Source of the DNA: Ridgeia piscesae | Lineage: Eukaryota > Annelida > Polychaeta > Sabellida > Siboglinidae | DNA: 64,000 nt | Assembly: GCA_025642075.2 (NCBI GenBank) | Contig: JAODUO010000566.1 | Span: 78,501-142,500, forward strand | Reading direction: 5' to 3' | Shown: piece after piece, positions 36,618 through 49,556 of the stretch | Layout of the letters: each line of letters opens with the position of its first letter | Numbering within the stretch: the first letter of the stretch is position 1 | Notes under the pieces: model-generated | Databases searched by the model: none | What the model saw: the letters and a program-made list of their open reading frames with translations, nothing else | What the model was told of the DNA's origin: nothing | Made by a program: the position numbers and the translations under genes

Positions 36618-37100
36618 ATTACACATCATGTCAGAGGTGGGACAACTGCACTGAAACTACTATTAGAATGACCCACAGACTGGTATTCTTAAGGACACCA
36701 GTTTCCCAAGACACCTGGTATGAGAGTGGTGTCCTTAGTGACATGGACTCTACTTAGACAAACTCTCCTGAGATGGAGTGTCTCTTGAAAGTTGAGAGGT
36801 GGTCTCCTGGCAGTGCCCATGAGACAGAAAACTCTTGACAGTTCCTTGTGCAAGTTGGTCTCCAGAGACATTCAATCTCTTTAAGAGACAGAGGGTCTCT
36901 TTATGTCTCTTGATAGACATACAGTCTCTTGAGACAGATGGTCTCTTGAGACAGATAGTCTCTTGATACAGCTGCTTGACATTGATGGTACAGTCTATCT
37001 TGGTACAGTCTAAATAGGCAGTCTCTTCAGATAGATGTAGTCTTGAGATAGTATTTTGTGACAGACCATTGGTCTCTTGATGTGTAGACACTGAGACCAA
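36618..37100. repeat. Degenerate GTCTCTTGAGACAG repeat
   Basis: Diverged units built from GTCTCTTGAGACAGAT-like motifs, itself a partial palindrome, most regular at 36920-36970. It continues from the outer edge of the 49-bp array into the intron. Confidence 0.65.
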
Positions 37101-37764
37101 GTACGGTCTCTACCAGGTTGTACATGAACTCCATCAACACTCTCAGTTCTCAGACACTGAGCTGAACACACAGACCTATCCAAAGTCCCAGACAAGGCAT
37201 GCGAACATCAAATGTAAGCATGCAAAAACAGATACCTGTATCAGGTATGAAATGACAGTTATACACGAAGCAGAGATAATATAAGCATAGTTCAATGAAA
37301 CAACATCCACATGCAAGGATAGTACCACGTCGTGTATTGGCCATTTGCATCATATCGGTAATCAGCATAGCATTGACAATTACATGACACAGTTTATTTC
37401 ACAATAACAACCTATCCTAATAAAGTAACTTAGATCCACAGTGCAACAATCGCTGTCCTGCCCTGATAATAACAGGTACAAACTGTTTATCTGGCTTGTT
37501 TATATGTGTGGCTTTGTGTATACGTTTTACATTTGAATAGTCAATCAACTTTACAAATTAACTACAAAATTAATTACTCTTATGATAACATTACTCCACA
37601 GTAAACTCTCAGTTTGTTTCAACTAACTGCACTTCACAAGTGCAGTGCTGATTTTGGTCTTGTCCATTTTGGAATTTGAGCTTGATAATGAATTGTTTTG
37701 CTCCATTAATTATATATGTTAAGTGTGTGCATTAATGCATGTAGTGAAACGACAGTCAACGCAC

Positions 37765-37862
37765 CTTCAACGCGGGTCGACTGTTTGGTTTTATTTCACC
37801 GTCCATGTATTTTCCCGTGATCTGGCCGCAAGCTAGTGGGGACCATGTCATGCAGCCAAAGC
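37765..37862 (-). CDS. KCNAB: KCNAB exon K2 (alternative to K1)
   Basis: 98 bp between CTTCTCGTAG and TTGAAG|GTGCGT. Encodes [20 protein letters not shown] and [13 protein letters not shown]. It has the same phases (1 to 0) as K1 and is one codon longer. If both were joined, K2 would be read GCT TTG GCT GCA TGA, an immediate stop, so the two must be mutually exclusive. Relative to vertebrate PPYSRASLK, the Tyr before Ser-Arg is replaced by Asn. Confidence 0.9.
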
Positions 37863-38468
37863 CTACGAGAAGAACCCAATAAGGTGAGGGGCCATCTCAG
37901 TATTACAGCCGATGAAATTCAAGAAAGTTAGCGTCTTGGTGAAGTAACCTAAATTGTAGATGTAGTCATTATGGATAGATTTTATAACAACAGTTACTGA
38001 AACAACATTTCCTGACAATCTTATAACAGAAAAGCCATCTTGTTGGATAAAAAAACCTGTGATGTGTTATTTTTAGAAAATGGTTATTTTTGCAACAAAA
38101 AAGGTTTGTAAGAATGGTCTTTGCATGAAAATGTTGTAACAAGAGACATGATTACGTTTGTCGTAAGAGTGGTCTAAGTAAGGAGGTTTTATTCTAACAA
38201 GACATTTGTTATGTAACCTATATTTTTATACATGCAGTCATAAGACTTACTTTGAAATGTGTTTTTATTATATTGGCATAGAGAATTCTGTGCTTTGTGT
38301 TAGTTTAGCAACATAAACTGACATGAAGACCCTGTAATGTAATGTTGTCATTACAGGGAGGTTTTGTTGTAACCATGGCAACAACTACAAGCGCATGCCA
38401 TGCAGCAAAACAACACCAATCATCGTGGGCAACGCATGCTGCTACGGTGGTCATCAAGTCAAACTGAC

Positions 38469-38563
38469 CTTATTAGCTGCTCTGGAGTAGATGGGAACGC
38501 CATCGTCGTATTTTCCCGTGAGGAAGCCACATGCGAGTGGAGACCACGATATTGTGCCCAAAC
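38469..38563 (-). CDS. KCNAB: KCNAB exon K1 (alternative to K2)
   Basis: 95 bp between AATTTGTCAG and AATAAG|GTCAGT. Encodes [20 protein letters not shown] and [12 protein letters not shown]. This is the form closest to vertebrate Kv-beta (WSPLACGIVSGKYD, PPYSRA), with the Tyr-Ser-Arg kept. The polypyrimidine tract before its acceptor is weak. Confidence 0.93.
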
Positions 38564-40466
<1,903 letters not shown>

Positions 40467-40587
40467 CTATTTTTTGGTAAAGTTCAGGCATCTGAACTTC
40501 CACTTTTTCTCGCTGAAATAGGTTGTATTCAGCTTGCTCTGCGATTGGTGGAATCAGGTTGAACTGTCTTGCGACTGAATAGGCTTC
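40467..40587 (-). CDS. KCNAB: KCNAB exon J
   Basis: 121 bp between GCTCATAG and AAAATAG|GTAGGT, phase 0 to 1. Encodes [20 protein letters not shown] and [20 protein letters not shown]. The Gln-Ala-Glu-Tyr motif contributes to the NADPH pocket in this family. Confidence 0.95.
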
Positions 40588-41329
40588 CTATGAGCAACAT
40601 ATTAACATGACACAATTAATTAAGAACATTTTGTATTAAATAAAAAAATATAGTCAAACATTGGGTGCATATTTAAATTATTAGGGAACTATTTATAAGT
40701 CATGATCCATGAAGTTATGGTAATTTTACTAAATAAATAACTACATGAACGTAACATTTCACAGCACCAGAAGCAGATTGTTGCAATAAGTGATGCTGGG
40801 GCTGTCTACCAGTATCTTAGCGGAGAATCATTATTGTGATTTGTTAATACCTTCTGCATCTTTTACCTTCAAATCTTTCATTTTATTGTTTGAATTTTTT
40901 TATTTGCTTTCTCATTACTTTCCAAGTATGTATCCTGTGTGTTGCTGGATGATTCAGCTGATGATTAGTGTTTCTTTCTGTACTCTGTTGACTGTCAAAG
41001 TTGACGTAACACTTGTTGGATGTGTAGTAATTGGAACACTTCTATAACACCCAAATCCTTGAAAATTAAAGCTCAGAGATGGAACAAATGAAATCATTTG
41101 GCATAATCATAAACACGGACAGGAAAGAGTTGTCATTGGAGCATATGGAACCTCCCAAAACTTTATGGTGGAAATACAATTTCAAACAACCATGTTTTTG
41201 TTATGGAAGGTGGCTATGGTTTCAGAACAATGACTTGTTAGAGGGAGTTGATTCACATTTGCAACTGAAATACTAAAAAGGGGCACATTAAATGCTCGGT
41301 TGTTAGTTTGAAAAGCAATATACAGTGTA

Positions 41330-41331
<2 letters not shown>

Positions 41332-41387
<56 letters not shown>

Positions 41388-41504
41388 GTGTGCGGTGTGC
41401 GGTGTGCGGTGTGCAGTGTGGATTTGTGCGTGTGGTGTGTGTGTGCGTACGCGTGTGTGTGTATGTGTGTGAGTGTGTGTATGTATGTGGTGTTTGTGTC
41501 TGGA

Positions 41505-41535
<31 letters not shown>

Positions 41536-41553
41536 TGTATGTGTATGTGTATG

Positions 41554-41633
<80 letters not shown>

Positions 41634-41635
41634 TA
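41332..41635. repeat. Compound (GT)n / (AT)n microsatellite
   Basis: GT repeat (41332-41384), GTGCG repeats (41385-41415), mixed GT (to 41553), then a nearly pure AT tract (41554-41635). Lies in the intron between exons I and J. Confidence 0.95.
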
Positions 41636-41848
41636 GAAATGACAACAAAGCACTATTTCATCCAGATCAGCCCAGTCACATTGTGCAACAGGCAGCTGCA
41701 TGTGCATCTGAGTATGTATGTGTGAATAGGTAAATTATTTTGTATTATTTCATTTGAAGTTTCATTTGATCGAAATTTTCGACTAGTTGATCAGTTCGGC
41801 TGTGGCAGTATTTACAAGCATTTGCTCCAGCGGTCAGTTGAGACTGAC

Positions 41849-41934
41849 CATTATCTCCATGGCGGACCATCGAGACGTCCCCCAATACAACGCCCAACCC
41901 TGGTTGATCACATAGGTAAACGCTCGCACCGTCT
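41849..41934 (-). CDS. KCNAB: KCNAB exon I
   Basis: 86 bp between TCTGTTACAG and ATAATG|GTCAGT, phase 1 to 0. Encodes (E)[18 protein letters not shown] and [16 protein letters not shown] is a hallmark cofactor-binding motif of Kv-beta. Confidence 0.95.
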
Positions 41935-42544
41935 CTGTAACAGAACCCACATCAACTGATTTATCCAACAACTAACTCTGACTTCTAACATTCCAAAAGA
42001 TGACTAAGCCACTTGTTATAAGGCGACCAGGAATATTCTCACATAAACAAGAGAGAGAGGTAAGTGTCTTAGAGAATAAACTGCACTGCTCACGTTTGAA
42101 AGCAACCATGTGACCTAGTCATGTGATCTAGTCATGTGATGTGGTCACATGTTGCTGATAGTCATGGCATGTAAGAATAGTGAACAAACCCACCTTCCTT
42201 TGTTGCTTATGTGGGATTGGATCGGGACCTTAAAGGGAGGCTGCCTGGTCTTTTTCAATCAGTTGGCAGAGCAGTAATTTCTGCAGTCTAATAAATGGGA
42301 AAGTTAAACATCAAAGGCTATTGCTGCTAACTCTGCTCGCCAAGGCATCATTGCCGATCAATTCTGTTTCGAAACTGGATGTTTTGTTTACCGTTTGAAT
42401 GTTTTGCGTGTGGAATCTTTCAAATTGCAAACACTGTTCCAAGCTTCAGAAACTGACTAAACACACTCAGTAAACCTTCAACATGTATGATGTAGTCATA
42501 AGAATGTAATATGAAATGGAAAAATAAAACCTAGGAGCTTGGCA

Positions 42545-42887
42545 TGTAGAAGGGTGAGGCACGTAGGAGGGCACGGCGCATAGAAGGGCGTGGCACGTAG
42601 GAGGGCGTGACACGTAGGAGGGTGTGACATGTAGGAGGGTGTGGCACATAAGAGGGCATGGCACGTAGAAGGGTGTGGCACGCAGAAGGGTGTGGCACGT
42701 AGAAGGGCGTGGCAAGTAGAAGGGCGTGGCAAGTAGGAGGGCGTGGCAAATAGAAGGGCGTGGCACGTAGAAGGGCGTGGCAAGTAGAAGGGCGTGGCAA
42801 GTAGGAGGGCGTGGCACGTAGGAGGGCGTGGCATGTAGAAGGGTGTGGCACGTAGAAGGGCGTGGCACGTAGAAGGGTGTGCCATAC
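42545..42887. repeat. 17-bp minisatellite abutting the exon H donor
   Basis: About 20 units, plus-strand form GTAGAAGGGCGTGGCAC with GAGG/GAAG variants. It begins directly at the exon H donor. On the transcribed (minus) strand each unit includes CCTTCTAC or CCTCCTAC, the former being the exact complement of the exon-end/donor sequence GTAGAAGG. Long Pro/His/Tyr-rich frames across it are repeat artefacts. Confidence 0.95.
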
Positions 42888-42974
42888 CTTCTACAGGAGT
42901 GTGTGGGTCTGACTTGTTGGCAAACACGATGTCGACGTAGTCCATCTGCAGCCGCTCCAGACTTGCCTTCAGCC
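42888..42974 (-). CDS. KCNAB: KCNAB exon H
   Basis: 87 bp between GTGTTTCAG and GTAGAAG|GTATGG, phases 1 to 1. Encodes [20 protein letters not shown] and KSDPHTPVE. The Asn of FAN is the conserved catalytic-site residue of Kv-beta. Confidence 0.95.
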
Positions 42975-44339
42975 CTGAAACACCACCACATGTGTACATC
43001 AACGCAACCGATGTGTCCAGGATGTCACTGTTAGCTTACGTGAAGAAAACATTATGCACGAAGCTTCCATCAAACTTTGCCTTCATCAACAGTGTTGAAC
43101 GCGGTTAAATATGTGAATTACATTACTGCTGCGACATGACATCTCCTAGGAGAAACATTATTGCATATGGGACATATTGTTCATGATTCAAAGATTTGGT
43201 TGTTTGGTAAGAAATTAAATTACTTTGGAGCATAGTATTTGAAACGTACAACATTTCAACCCATCAGCTCTTACACCAGTAGTTGACCTACATTCATAGC
43301 TGATGGATGAAAATGTATATTTCAAATAGTATGTTCAAAAGTAAGTTAATTTCTTACACAAATTATTGTATTTGACACTTTTGTGCAAATGGCACATAAT
43401 ATGCCGAAATGGTACAGTCTTTTTTGCAGCATGTGTCTGAATGGGGCATACAAAAATAGGGTGTTTATCTGAGAAAAATTCAGTTCTATCTTGATTTTAT
43501 AATGTAGCTGTAATACACCTGCTATCTCCTATAGTCAAGTTGTAGTCAATCACTGGACATTTCTGAGCATACTGTCAATATTTATACTTATATGTTAGGT
43601 CCTTTAGGAATATAGTGCACAGCCTGTCCTCGATGTAAGTAATTAAAACTTATTAGTAACAGTAACATTACATGTCTGATATAAATAACATTTCAAGCTC
43701 AAATTTACCAGCCTATTTAAACACTGATTATATTGCAAAAAAATAAATATCAAAAAGCAGACAGCTCGACCTGTACTGTGCCTGATGATTTAACCCAGGA
43801 GATTCCTGCTATGAGGTCGCAACTGTGGCGCATTTTAGGTGAGATGACTTAGAAAGACACCTTGTTCATCCCATACCAGGGAACCACTGCTAATAGTTGC
43901 CATTAGTACCCTGGTATGTTGTTTGAGACAAAATAATACATCCACCTCCGTACTCAGTCACGCTGCTACACATTTAGACAATTTAATACATACACCATTC
44001 ACTAGAGGGAGCCACTGACCAAGCTTGTTTATGATTGCCATAATTATGGCAATGACAAGCACCTACAAAGCAGACTAATTCCATTTGCCTGTGATCGTTA
44101 TTTGTTTGGAAATATCTGTGAAAGGCCTTCCCAGTGCCTTGCATAGATCCTGGGCCATGTCTCACAGGACTGACGCACAACTATTGCAGCCGATATCATT
44201 TTGCATCTCATTTGATTAGAGTTTGGCCAACTGAGGCGGCACGGCTAGGCCACGTGATGCCTCGTCTAAATGACTTGTGCCTGGCTCAATACTTTGGTAT
44301 ATACCGAGGACAGGTTCAGTTACTACCAGTCAGTTGTGA
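42975..44339 (-). other. KCNAB: KCNAB intron between G and H, part left of the LINE
   Basis: No further exon seen. The part from about 43770 to 44130 is less AT-rich and contains a 20-bp perfect palindrome at 44034-44053 and a 10-bp-arm inverted repeat (43872-43881 with 43909-43918). It could be a regulatory element; nothing proves this. Confidence 0.6.
43770..44130. promoter_or_regulatory. Candidate intronic regulatory element
   Basis: A stretch of complex, non-repetitive sequence with several homeodomain-like ATTA/TAAT cores and the palindrome ATTGCCATAATTATGGCAAT. The open frames in it look non-coding. The call rests on composition alone. Confidence 0.25.
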
Positions 44340-47216
44340 TGGTGGCCAGGCACAGAGAAGCCAAATACTAGAGGCATAGATAAAGATAGCAAAAAGACAT
44401 CAGCAAAGAACAGCCTGGAAAGCCCTACGGAATTTGGTTATAAATGTGTTTGTTTAAATGCAAGGAGCATAGTAAACAAAAGAAATGAACTAAACATTAT
44501 GGTAGAAGATATTGACCCTCACATAATAGGTATAACTGAATCTTGGGCCACACCTGATATATCAGATGCTGAATTAGGAATGACAGGGTATGTAATGTTT
44601 AGGAAAGATAGATTAGGAAGAAGGGGAGGCGGAGTTATTTTATATATTAAAGAATCCATCCAAGCTTATGAAATACAATTAGTAAAAGAAGCAGAATGTG
44701 AAGATGCTGTCTGGTGTAACATAGTTACAGGAAAGTCAACATTAACTGTTGGGTTAGTGTATCGGAGTCCAAACATAAGCATGGAAGAGAATGAAAAAAT
44801 ACATAACGCTATCAAAGAAGTGAGTAAACGGGACTGTATTATTATGGGGGATTTTAACCATGGGCATATACAGTGGACATCTCTACAGAGTACCGGGAGA
44901 GAGGATCAAGAGTTTTTTAATTTAGTACAAGATAGTTTCCTTTCTCAACATGTGTTAGAAGCAACCAGGGGCGAGAACGTGTTAGACATAGTATTGAGCT
45001 CACAGAAGGAATTTGTTGATAATGTCAAGATATGTGAGCCACTGGGGTGTAGTGATCACAACCAGATACATTTTATCATCAAAGTAAAGGGAGAACGGAA
45101 TAGAAAAATAAAGTACAGGAAAAATTTTCACAAAGGAAGATATAAGGACATGAGGGAATATTTAGCAAAGATAGACTGGAATAACACACTGAAGAATAAG
45201 ACAGCAACAGAATGCTGGAATATTTTAAAGAGTGAAATTGACTGCGTCGTTGACAAATTTGTCCCCTTGAAAAAACAGGGGAAACGGTCAAAGAAGAAAC
45301 ACTTATCGAAGGAAGCCATTAGAAAAATCAAGTACAAGCAAATGATGTGGAAGACATATAGACATACCGGAAGTGAAGAAGACTATAGCATTTATAAAGA
45401 AGCACTTAATCAAGCTACAGCTGAAATTAGAAATTCAAAGAGAAGCTACGAACAAAAAATAGCTTTTAATATAAAACATGACAGCAAGAGTTTTTATGCA
45501 TATGTTCGAAGTAAACAGAAAGTTCAGGATAAGGTCGGTCCTCTAGAAGGTAGTGATGGAAACATAATAACAGAGGGATTCTTAATGGCAGAAAACCTAA
45601 ATGAGTACTTTAGTTCGGTGTTTACCAGGGAAGATATTAGTATATTACCAGTACTTGAGACTAAGTTCGAAGGGAGAGAGTTTGACTATTTAGGACAACT
45701 AATTGTAACCCCAACAATGGTAGCTATGAAAATAAGAGATATGAAGGATAATAAATCACCTGGAGTAGATGGGATTCCTCCCAAATTACTATTGGAAATT
45801 GTAGAACAAATCAGCATACCGCTTGCAACAGTGTTCAATTTGTCATTAGAGGAGGGAATAGTTCCGTTAGAATGGAAAGAAGCAAACATTATACCATTAT
45901 TTAAAAAAGGTTCGAGAAACAAGTCAGAGAACTATAGACCAGTGAGTTTAACATCGGTGATTTGCAAACTATTAGAAAGACTAATTAAAGATCACCTGGT
46001 TGATTTTCTTGTTAAAAATAAATTGATAAACCCATCTCAACATGGGTTTTTAAAAGCGAGGTCATGCTTAACAAATATGTTATGTTTTTTGGAAGATGTC
46101 ACAAAGTGGCTCGATGAGGGATCACCAGTAGATATAATCTACTTAGATTTAAAAAAAGCCTTTGACAAAGTGCCACACCAAAGACTACTACTTAAACTAA
46201 AGACCCATGGCATAGGAAATGGAATGATCAACTGGATAGAAAAATGGCTTATTGGTAGAAGACAAAGAGTAGTAGTTGATGGGGAGGTTTCAAACTGGAA
46301 ACCGGTTTTGAGTGGAGTACCGCAGGGATCAGTACTGGGACCTATTTTATTCTTAATATATATCAATGATTTGGATGATGACATAACAAGCAAGGTGTTG
46401 AAGTTTGCGGACGACACAAAAGTGTTTAGGAAAATTAAAAGTGATGCAGATAGACAGCATTTACAAGATGATCTTAATAAGTTGATAGAATGGTCTGAGA
46501 AGTGGCAAATGCTGTTTAATTTTGGAAAGTGTAAGTGCCTTCACACAGGACATGGGAATGAAGATGCACAATATACAATGGGTGATACTGTACTAAATAC
46601 TACCTCAAAGGAAAAGGACTTAGGGTTAACTATTAGTGCTGACATGAAGGTATCAGAGCAGTGTGGAATTGCAGCAGCGAAGGGAAACCAAATTCTTGGA
46701 TTAATTAGGCGAAATATAGTGTACAAAGAAAAAGAACTAATAATACCGCTGTATAAAACAATAGTTAGGCCTCACTTAGAATATTGTATACAAGCATGGA
46801 GGCCATATCGCAAGAAGGATATTGATATGCTAGAAAGAGTACAAAGGAGAGCAACCAAAATGATACAAAAACTCAGGAATATTAGTTATGAAATGCGTCT
46901 AAAAGAATGTGGCTTAACAACACTAGAAACCAGAAGATTGAGAGGAGATCAGATTGAGGTGTTTAAAATATTGAATGGATATGAAAATATTGACAGAAAT
47001 ATTTTTTTCACAGTCAAGGAAGAGAGAAGGACTAGAGGACATGGAGTTACATTAGCAAAGAAGCAGTGTAGACTAGATATTAGAAAATTTTCATTTTCAC
47101 AAAGAACAGTAAACGAATGGAACAGATTATCAGCTGATTGTGTAGGTGCTAGCAGTGTTAATATATTTAAAAATAAAATTGACATATACCTAAGAAGGCG
47201 GGGTATACTTAGATAG
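44340..47216 (+). CDS. CR1-like LINE ORF2: endonuclease-reverse transcriptase, near intact
   Basis: One unbroken frame from 44340 (after a stop at 44337), with the first Met at 44499 giving 905 residues. The endonuclease begins before that Met (CLNARSIVNKRNELNIM), so translation probably starts upstream or the copy lost its true start. Endonuclease motifs: ITES (12-15), MGDFN (116-120), SDHN (185-188). RT motifs: SPGVDGIPPKL, RPVSLTS, DLKKAFDK (550-557), GVPQGS (606-611), FADD (636-639). The C-terminal LYKTIVRPHLEYC and ERVQRRATK segment is typical of CR1-group elements. It is antisense within the KCNAB intron between G and H. No stop or frameshift is seen, so the element was recently active. 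Confidence 0.93.
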   Translation, partial: WWPGTEKPNTRGIDKDSKKTSAKNSLESPTEFGYKCVCLNARSIVNKRNELNIMVEDIDPHIIGITESWATPDISDAELGMTGYVMFRKDRLGRRGGGVILYIKESIQAYEIQLVKEAECEDAVWCNIVTGKSTLTVGLVYRSPNISMEENEKIHNAIKEVSKRDCIIMGDFNHGHIQWTSLQSTGREDQEFFNLVQDSFLSQHVLEATRGENVLDIVLSSQKEFVDNVKICEPLGCSDHNQIHFIIKVKGERNRKIKYRKNFHKGRYKDMREYLAKIDWNNTLKNKTATECWNILKSEIDCVVDKFVPLKKQGKRSKKKHLSKEAIRKIKYKQMMWKTYRHTGSEEDYSIYKEALNQATAEIRNSKRSYEQKIAFNIKHDSKSFYAYVRSKQKVQDKVGPLEGSDGNIITEGFLMAENLNEYFSSVFTREDISILPVLETKFEGREFDYLGQLIVTPTMVAMKIRDMKDNKSPGVDGIPPKLLLEIVEQISIPLATVFNLSLEEGIVPLEWKEANIIPLFKKGSRNKSENYRPVSLTSVICKLLERLIKDHLVDFLVKNKLINPSQHGFLKARSCLTNMLCFLEDVTKWLDEGSPVDIIYLDLKKAFDKVPHQRLLLKLKTHGIGNGMINWIEKWLIGRRQRVVVDGEVSNWKPVLSGVPQGSVLGPILFLIYINDLDDDITSKVLKFADDTKVFRKIKSDADRQHLQDDLNKLIEWSEKWQMLFNFGKCKCLHTGHGNEDAQYTMGDTVLNTTSKEKDLGLTISADMKVSEQCGIAAAKGNQILGLIRRNIVYKEKELIIPLYKTIVRPHLEYCIQAWRPYRKKDIDMLERVQRRATKMIQKLRNISYEMRLKECGLTTLETRRLRGDQIEVFKILNGYENIDRNIFFTVKEERRTRGHGVTLAKKQCRLDIRKFSFSQRTVNEWNRLSADCVGASSVNIFKNKIDIYLRRRGILR

Positions 47217-47310
47217 ATAGGTTGGACTCTCGATAAGCCAAATGGCTTCCTAGTCCACCTGCCATCTAGAGTTGAATCTCTAGGTGGCAATCTTGTTAAA
47301 TCTTGTTAAA
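47217..47310 (+). mobile_element. CR1-like LINE 3' UTR and terminal repeat
   Basis: Contains GATAAGCCAAATGGCTTCC, a CTAGAG...CTCTAG stem and two copies of AATCTTGTTA at the end. The same 3' end is seen at 30225-30319 and 16052-16132, so it is the family's conserved terminus, probably the RT recognition end. Confidence 0.9.
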
Positions 47311-47981
47311 TCTCTCAGTTACGAACTCGATCAACAGTGGGATTATAGGGCTACAGTGCAGTCTGTGAAAGTGGCCCAAAGCGCTCAGTTGTGACGCACT
47401 GGACCACAGTTCTATGTGCTGTGACATAATAGTGATGTGACAGAGTATTCTATTATGCAATGCAAAGTTCTTTGTGTTGTTGTTATGTTCTGGGCCAAAG
47501 TTATTTAGGCTGTCACACAATCGTTCAAAGAGGTCCCAATCAGACCAGAGCTGAATCACTCTTTCGGTACAGGACATCCCAAGTACACTGACCGTTTCTT
47601 TTATAATTTACCCGTTGGTGGAAATTATCTAATTTTAAACTAAGTGTGTATCAATGAAAATGAAGTTGTAGCGAATGGTATGGCTTTGAATGGGTTAGCA
47701 GTAAATATTGAATTAATCAGGTTGTTTTTGACATCTGCAAGCATCAAGTAGACAAGTATATGACGAGGTGATAACAGTTTGACTGGTGTGAAAAGGATGT
47801 ATTCGTGTGGTCAGTTGAAACGAAATGCAGTGCTTCCATGACAAGTTACTGACACATACAAAACCAAAAGTGTTCTGCATGCCAGAAAACTTAACTTAAA
47901 CATCATGACCATCACATCGCATCAGTCAACACATTGCGGTGGCATATGTTTTGTCTCTCCAAAATTGTAAGAGGAACTTAC
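47311..47981 (-). other. KCNAB: KCNAB intron between G and H, part right of the LINE
   Basis: Unique-looking intron sequence; no exon or repeat recognised. Confidence 0.6.
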
Positions 47982-48025
47982 CTTCAATTATGTGCTTCCT
48001 AGACAACCCTTTCTCTGTTTCAGCT
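47982..48025 (-). CDS. KCNAB: KCNAB exon G
   Basis: 44 bp between AATTTGCAG and ATTGAAG|GTAAGT. Encodes (K)AETEKGLSRKHIIE(G), matching KAETERGLSRKHIIEG of vertebrate Kv-beta. Confidence 0.95.
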
Positions 48026-48289
48026 CTGCAAATTGAATTATGAATTTAATTGAATAACTTGCATGCATATTACATAAAAGTTATCATATTATCATAATTT
48101 AAAACATGACTGAACTAAAAACTAAATACAAACTCTATCACAAAAGTATTACATTTTTTCTAATAATAAACAGCCATGCATCACAAATATTCTAAATCCT
48201 TTTAAACCTTGTTTTAGTTAGCAATTTCAAGACAGTTCAATAAATATTATGTTCACCCGTGTTCCATTATATTTGAGAAGGCAACTCAC

Positions 48290-48334
48290 TTTCCACCCCA
48301 GTAAAGCTTTGTTGTCACAATGTAGCTAGACCTC
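48290..48334 (-). CDS. KCNAB: KCNAB exon F
   Basis: 45 bp between TTTGCAG and GGAAA|GTGAGT. Encodes (R)RSSYIVTTKLYWGG(K). The Lys of TTK is the conserved active-site lysine. Confidence 0.95.
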
Positions 48335-49384
48335 CTGCAAACAAACAAAGACATATGTGGGAACATTGAACAGGCAAAGTTAATAAATGTTTCTTAATTC
48401 ATACCATTTCTAAACTTACTTTCCAGGCCAATCAATATAATGTGCCAGTGAGATATATTTTTTCCACCAGATTAACAATTCTGTTGGCAAACATTAGATT
48501 TATGACCCTGACATGTTAAAATCAACATCGATATTTTAATAATACATTCAAGTTATACATTGTTATTGTTGCATTTATTTGCACATCTGGAAACATATTT
48601 TTTATTATATTTGTATAATTAATTACCATTATATATATATTTTAAAATCGTAATCCATCCTTATTTGGAAGAGGGTTATGTCTCAAGCACATCTTTGTCC
48701 AAGCTACTAACCCCATCGGCAGTTGGGTAATTAGATATTTACAGGTGATTAATTTTGTGGAAATTAGCTACAAATCCAAATTCACGGTCACAGGTCCAGA
48801 GTTGGTGCAGAATACAGCAAGGTAAACATGAAATAACTTCTGCGCGTGAGTTGAATAATATCTCCATTCATTAGAGTCACACTCTGTGGACATTGTCGAC
48901 AGTTTCGCTCCGACAGCTCTCGGCAGTATTTAAAGCACACCAAAGGGCCTGTAATTAATTTGCAAAATCAATTCAGTCTTATCAAAAGGTAACATTCTTT
49001 ATAATGGTGATTGCTGTTACATTGAGGTGGATTGTGAATACTCTTGTGATGGTAAAGTTCTAATGCAAAGGATTATGTACAGAGCTGCAGGTGCATTCCC
49101 AACTGAACGCAAAGGCTTGTTTACGACAACTGATCAATAACCATTTCACCTTAGAGTTTTGTTAAATTTTCATGGGAAATTAAACTGACAGCCACTGATA
49201 AAAACTAACACCTAATTTCTAAAATTCATTACATTATTTGTTATTATTATTCTGCATAGTCTTAGCAACATCACATATTAAAATATTATTTTTGAACATT
49301 GTGCATTGTGATATTCTGTTATGTATGTGTATATTCGATTTTTGAGCAAGAATAGTGGTAATGTTAATGATGCAGTACACGTAC
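48335..49384 (-). other. KCNAB: KCNAB intron between E and F
   Basis: AT-rich intron. A less AT-rich block at about 48770-48975 with CCTGTAATTAATTTGC could be regulatory; there is no coding signal. Confidence 0.55.
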
Positions 49385-49429
49385 CTCCACGTCTTCTTCT
49401 TCAGAATATTTCCTAAAATTATCTCTGCT
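49385..49429 (-). CDS. KCNAB: KCNAB exon E
   Basis: 45 bp between GTTTTCAG and TGGAG|GTACGT. Encodes (K)AEIILGNILKKKTW(R), matching KAEVVLGNIIKKKGWR. Confidence 0.94.
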
Positions 49430-49556
49430 CTGAAAACAGAAATGTTCAGACTTTAGGTATTGTATTACAACTGCTGAATTGTTTGGCATAAAACAACAGC
49501 AATGGTCCATAGCAGCCTGAAGTTTTAATTTATCTTGAGTAGGAACTAAAAGACAC

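Noticed and set aside
42467..43002. Pro/His/Tyr-rich minus-strand frames running into KCNAB exon H
   Set aside because: They are exon H followed by the 17-bp minisatellite read through the donor. The GTATGG donor and the in-phase downstream exon show the exon ends at 42888.
43872..43918. Inverted repeat as a microRNA precursor
   Set aside because: The whole hairpin is about 47 bases with an interrupted stem, too short for a normal animal precursor.
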